A stretch of DNA of 44,887 nt from Candidatus Methylacidiphilales bacterium (lineage in GTDB: Bacteria > Verrucomicrobiota > Verrucomicrobiia > Methylacidiphilales > JAAUTS01): contig JAQTNW010000027.1 in NCBI GenBank assembly GCA_028713655.1, positions 1 through 44,887 of the forward strand. Direction: 5' to 3'. Made by a program: the position numbers and the translations under genes. The notes beneath the pieces are model-generated. The model had not been told where the DNA came from, ran no database searches, and was given only the letters and a program-made list of their open reading frames with translations. The stretch's first letter is position 1. Each line of letters opens with the position of its first letter. Positions 41,838-44,887 of this stretch are shown here, piece after piece.

Positions 41838-42071
41838 CTATTTCAAGAATCGTTTGATCTTTAATTTTCGACGCCCAACCCCGTGAGCCTCATACCAATG
41901 TATCTCAACCAACCGAATATTGCCACTTGGAAATTTGATCCTGGCGACGCCCTTGAATTTTCTCCATTGAGCATCTCCAAATAGTTTCTTGAGGTTTTGC
42001 AACTCACGGATTCCATGCCCAACCGCAATCGCCTCAATCCGGGCAATCTCGCCTATGACCTCAAAATCCAT
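41838..42071 (-). CDS. Conserved small protein, partner of the DESGEDYLYP gene
   Basis: The 77-aa protein MDFEVIGEIARIEAIAVGHGI continues WRKFKGVARIKFPSGNIRLVEIHWYEAHGVGRRKLKIKRFL. The EIHWYEAHGxGR motif and the basic end are those of a widespread family of small proteins of unknown function, often upstream of the gene above. The ATG at 42071 is chosen because the codon before it is TTG. The many His and Trp residues recall a small RNA- or nucleotide-binding enzyme, which is speculation. Confidence 0.72.
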   Translation of the reverse strand: MDFEVIGEIARIEAIAVGHGIRELQNLKKLFGDAQWRKFKGVARIKFPSGNIRLVEIHWYEAHGVGRRKLKIKRFLK

Positions 42072-42235
42072 CAAAGGATACTGACAAAACGTTGGAATAT
42101 TTCAAGTGGTTATCAAACCCAGTCGCTGGAGGAAAGTTGAATCGTTAGCGCAACAGCGCAATAAATGGGACAACATGATGTTCGTCCCTCCATCTACAGA
42201 TTTATCTACAGAGCTCCATGCAGAATGCGTTTTCT

Positions 42236-42299
42236 TATCTGTGTTTATCTGCGGTTAAAAAGTTCCCCTTTGCGTCTTTTGCGCTTTTTCGCGGCCAAG
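42236..42299. repeat. Intergenic element with TGCGTCTTTTGCGC and TATCTGCGG units
   Basis: The end of the 42072-42306 gap contains TATCTGTGTTTATCTGCGGTT at 42236-42256 and a TTTGCGTCTTTTGCGC unit starting at 42270. Both are built from short repeated units (TCTGTG/TCTGCG and GCGTCTTTTGCG). From memory, such CGCAAAG/AACCGCAGAT strings recur between genes in many environmental bacterial genomes with no known function. The remaining gap shows no gene. Confidence 0.5.
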
Positions 42300-42306
42300 T
42301 CGTTCT

Positions 42307-43968
42307 TTATTCCGCCTTTTTCGCCGTGTGCGACAGGATACGGATCAAGGCCGGCAGCAGTTGCTTTTTGCGCGAGACCACGCCTTTCAATTCAAACAAA
42401 TCCGCATCCAACTGCGGATATTCAATCCTGCTCTTCAGTTGCGAGTCTCCAACAACCAGCAGCAGGCTGTCATGCACCGTGATGTCCGTGATCAACAAGC
42501 AGGCCAGATCCAGACGCTTGTCCAGCAGCATTTGACGCATCGCATACTTCAACTCGTCCTTGCGCTGCCAGAAGCGCTGGTGGCCCAATTCCTCCACCTG
42601 CGACACCGCAATCCTCCACCCGTTTTCCGCATATTCCTTGCAGTCTCCATTGGCCACTTCCTGCGGGGTGAGGATTTGCAGGGGCGAACCCGCGGTGAAA
42701 AAGCCTTCGGAGAATTTTTTAAGATCCGTCTTCGCCAGTCCGCCCAGCCAATCTAACATGTCTTTATCAACACTTGTTGTGGTTGGAGAGGTAAGATTGA
42801 GCGTATCGGAAATGATTCCGGCCGAAAGCGCGAGCGCAATGGCCGACTCAGGCGCGAGTCCGTTCTGCCGGAACAATCGCGCCACCAGCGTTGAGGTGGA
42901 ACCCACGGTGTCGTTGATGTAACGAATCGGCTCGCGGGTCACGAGGTCGCCGCCCAGCCGGTGATGGTCGATGACCTCCAGAATCTCCGCATCTTCCACT
43001 CCGGTCACAGCCTGGGAAAATTCATTGTGATCCACCAGAATCAACCGGGTGCGGGGCGGATTGACCAGATCGGATTTTGAAAACACACCCGACATGCGTC
43101 CCTTGTCATCCATGACTGGAAAGAGGTCTTGATGCAGCATCTGCACCTTTTCCCTGACTTCCGCGACCAGGGTGTTCTCAGAAAATCGCGCGTATTCAAC
43201 GCTCACCGCGTCCATGACACCCTGCGCGCATTTGATCAGCAGGGTGGAACTCGCGGTGTCCAGTGGCGAAAGTATCACGCTCACACCCCTGGCTTTGGCC
43301 AATTCCAAAAGTTCGGCATCGAGTTCAAAGCCGCCGGTCACCACCAGGCAGCGGACTCCGTATTCAACCGCGGGCTTTTGTACCGTCGGCCGGTTGCCCA
43401 CCACAAGCAGCACTTGTTCCGGCGGGTGTTCCCGAAGCCGTTCTTCGAAGGACTTCGCGCTCATCGCGCCAACCGACATCAACAGTGTTTGCTTCTTCTT
43501 TTCATCCACAACATGCTGGAACCTGCCATGAAAGGCGTTGCAGATATGTTCCAGTGTGGTCGTGATTGCGCGGGCTTCATTGCCCGTGCGTGTTCCAGGC
43601 AACAAAAGGTTCAGTGTCATTTGAAAAGAAAGCAGACCGACGACTTCACCGCTGTTGCGCATGACAGGCATGCTCCGCAGGCCGTGCAAGCGCATCCGGT
43701 CAAACGCCTGGAGCAAGGACTCCTCCTCGCCTGCGCTCACAACCTCGCGGTGGCAAATCTGGCCCGCGGTCGGGCGCACATCCATCACCAGCTTGGGAGA
43801 ATCCAGTCCCGCTTGCTCCAAGGCATATAAGGTGCGTGCGTTGGGCTCGCCGCAACGCGCAGCTTCCGCCTGTGGCATTTGGGTGCGGCGCAAGAAATCC
43901 GCATACCCAATGGCCGAGCAAATCGAATCCGTGTCCGGATTCTTATGGCCGATGACGTAGGTTGGCAT
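42307..43968 (-). CDS. ppaC: CBS-domain family II (Mn-dependent) inorganic pyrophosphatase
   Basis: The 553-aa protein is a DHH-family pyrophosphatase with regulatory insertion. Motif I VIGHKNPDTDS at 5-15 (His8, Asp12, Asp14), a first CBS domain (about 62-125), a DRTGG domain (about 165-250), a second CBS domain (about 255-305), then VDHNE at 312-316 and IDHHR at 333-337, and the DHHA2 domain with SRKKQLLP at 532-539. Family II PPases hydrolyse PPi to phosphate; CBS-DRTGG members are regulated by adenine nucleotides and diadenosine polyphosphates. All catalytic residues are present. The start is ATG 43968. It diverges from the amidotransferase gene at 44071. Confidence 0.9.
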   Translation of the reverse strand: MPTYVIGHKNPDTDSICSAIGYADFLRRTQMPQAEAARCGEPNARTLYALEQAGLDSPKLVMDVRPTAGQICHREVVSAGEEESLLQAFDRMRLHGLRSMPVMRNSGEVVGLLSFQMTLNLLLPGTRTGNEARAITTTLEHICNAFHGRFQHVVDEKKKQTLLMSVGAMSAKSFEERLREHPPEQVLLVVGNRPTVQKPAVEYGVRCLVVTGGFELDAELLELAKARGVSVILSPLDTASSTLLIKCAQGVMDAVSVEYARFSENTLVAEVREKVQMLHQDLFPVMDDKGRMSGVFSKSDLVNPPRTRLILVDHNEFSQAVTGVEDAEILEVIDHHRLGGDLVTREPIRYINDTVGSTSTLVARLFRQNGLAPESAIALALSAGIISDTLNLTSPTTTSVDKDMLDWLGGLAKTDLKKFSEGFFTAGSPLQILTPQEVANGDCKEYAENGWRIAVSQVEELGHQRFWQRKDELKYAMRQMLLDKRLDLACLLITDITVHDSLLLVVGDSQLKSRIEYPQLDADLFELKGVVSRKKQLLPALIRILSHTAKKAE

Positions 43969-44070
43969 CGGCCATTAATAACCGGTTGTAACAGAGGTGC
44001 AACAGGGGAATGACAGAACCTCTGGAATCCGGCACAAGTCGTGCTACTCCTAGACAAGCACTGCATTCCC

Positions 44071-44760
44071 ATGAAACTTCACGTTTTCCAACACATCGAG
44101 CACGAAGGCCCTTCCCAGATAGCCACCTGGGCCCGCCGGAAGGGATTTGAAATCAACACAACCCGCTGGTTTGCCGGGGAAACCGAACCGGCCCTCGATG
44201 AAATCGACTGGCTGGTCGTCATGGGCGGGTTCATGAACATTTACGAACACCGGAACCATCCCTGGCTGGTAAGGGAAAAACGCTTTCTGGAGTCGGCCAT
44301 CCATGCCGGAAAAAAAGTGTTAGGTATCTGTTTGGGGGCGCAGTTGATCGCCGACGCGTTGGGCGGCAAGGTTTATCAAAACCCCGAAAAGGAAATCGGA
44401 TGGTTTCCCATCCAATGGCTGCCTTCCGCCCGCCAGATCCTTCCCGGTCTGCCTGAGTCATCCAGAGTCCTGCACTGGCATGGCGACACTTTCGATCTGC
44501 CTCCGGGCGCGCATTTATTGGCGGAAAGCCCCGCTTGCCGCAACCAGGCTTTTACATGGAAAAAACAGGCGCTGGCCTTTCAGTTCCACATTGAAGTTGC
44601 CCCCGATGTCGTGGCGGAATTCTCGGATTTCGACCGCGCCGAACTCGTTCCCGCCCGATACGTTCAAAGCGAGGCGGAAATCCTGGCCGGGGTTTATCAG
44701 TGCGGGCCGAACATGGCATTATTGCAATCCTGGCTGGACTGGCTTTATCCGGGGGTTTAG
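44071..44760 (+). CDS. Class I glutamine amidotransferase (GMP synthase-like)
   Basis: The 229-aa protein has the nucleophile elbow GICLGAQLIADALGG with Cys87, and the His-x-Glu of the triad in FQFHIEV (His173, Glu175). It has the whole-domain length of stand-alone GATase1 proteins and no synthetase domain. The family hydrolyses glutamine or processes gamma-glutamyl compounds (GuaA-like, PuuD-like); the substrate is not clear. The ATG at 44071 is preferred over an upstream TTG/CTG in the divergent region, because it starts at MKLHVFQHIEHEG, the usual beginning of the family. Confidence 0.87.
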   Translation: MKLHVFQHIEHEGPSQIATWARRKGFEINTTRWFAGETEPALDEIDWLVVMGGFMNIYEHRNHPWLVREKRFLESAIHAGKKVLGICLGAQLIADALGGKVYQNPEKEIGWFPIQWLPSARQILPGLPESSRVLHWHGDTFDLPPGAHLLAESPACRNQAFTWKKQALAFQFHIEVAPDVVAEFSDFDRAELVPARYVQSEAEILAGVYQCGPNMALLQSWLDWLYPGV

Positions 44761-44887
44761 GGGTCAACTCTCAAGAGGCTGTTGAAAAAGGGGTGTTAGG
44801 TTGCACATGGAATGCATCTGAAGGTTGCTCGACTGATTTCGATAAATAAAAGGTTCAATTGGCGCGCAAAAAAGTCGGCTGACTGTT
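44761..44887. other. 3' flanking region, no gene seen
   Basis: The final 127 nt contain no supported gene. GAGGCTGTTGAAAAAG (44775-44790) resembles ends of some insertion sequences but has no partner in the window. Confidence 0.4.

Noticed and set aside
44775-44790. Possible insertion-sequence end (GGCTGTTGAAAAA)
   Set aside because: No matching inverted end, target duplication or transposase gene is in the window.
1-44887. CRISPR array, tRNA or rRNA genes, transposases
   Set aside because: No regular direct repeats with spacers, no tRNA-like cloverleaf sequence and no transposase motif were seen on reading.

Overview
The window reads as a chromosomal segment of a diderm (LPS-type) environmental bacterium with mid-to-high GC content. 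The PVC group, most likely Verrucomicrobiota or a relative, is my best guess. The hints are several GT9 heptosyltransferase-like genes, scarce Shine-Dalgarno motifs, many FkbM methyltransferases, an SSS symporter of a PVC-like type and a truncated secreted protein that begins with an ENGDF-type beta-sandwich start. There is no rRNA or tRNA gene to confirm this, so the taxonomy is inference.

Layout. 1-4080: the start of a secreted protein (minus strand), an OlsF-like two-domain aminolipid acyltransferase, a 56-bp tandem duplication and a sodium/solute symporter. 4147-36786: a large surface-glycan region. It contains about 19 glycosyltransferases: GT4, GT2, GT9, two GT4N-GT2 fusions, three members of one Glyco_trans_1_2/exostosin-like family, and one GT-B/FkbM fusion. 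It also contains two further FkbM methyltransferases, a sulfotransferase, an AT3 O-acyltransferase and an MsbA-type ABC exporter that heads its own glycosyltransferase operon. Several small modules break up the region: a Fic-family gene with a repeated operator-like array (7237-8751), a VapBC pair (19667-20295), and a nucleotidyltransferase plus small-partner pair placed inside a heptosyltransferase operon (21816-22504). 36900-38590: an LhgO-like FAD oxidase translationally coupled to a Nudix hydrolase. 38656-42071: a defence/TA-like island with a Phd-VapC pair (the toxin has an altered active-site residue), two uncharacterised genes, a decayed mazEF-like pair and a trio of small conserved genes. 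42307-44760: a CBS-domain family II pyrophosphatase and a class I glutamine amidotransferase, divergently arranged.

How it works together. The glycan genes lie in operons with 4-nt ATGA overlaps (17290-17293, 23567-23570, 24673-24676) or gaps under 40 nt. Together they could build, methylate, sulfate and acetylate a hetero-oligosaccharide on a lipid carrier or lipid A core, and MsbA-like export would flip it. No Wzx flippase, Wzy polymerase, chain-length regulator or sugar-nucleotide synthesis gene is visible. The product is therefore more likely a defined-length core or short glycan than a polymer made entirely from this locus.

The features most worth following up are the duplicated GT4N-GT2 fusion, the GT-FkbM fusion beside the sulfotransferase, the Fic gene with its phased operator array, the nucleotidyltransferase/63-aa pair, and the island of intact and broken toxin-antitoxin-like modules.
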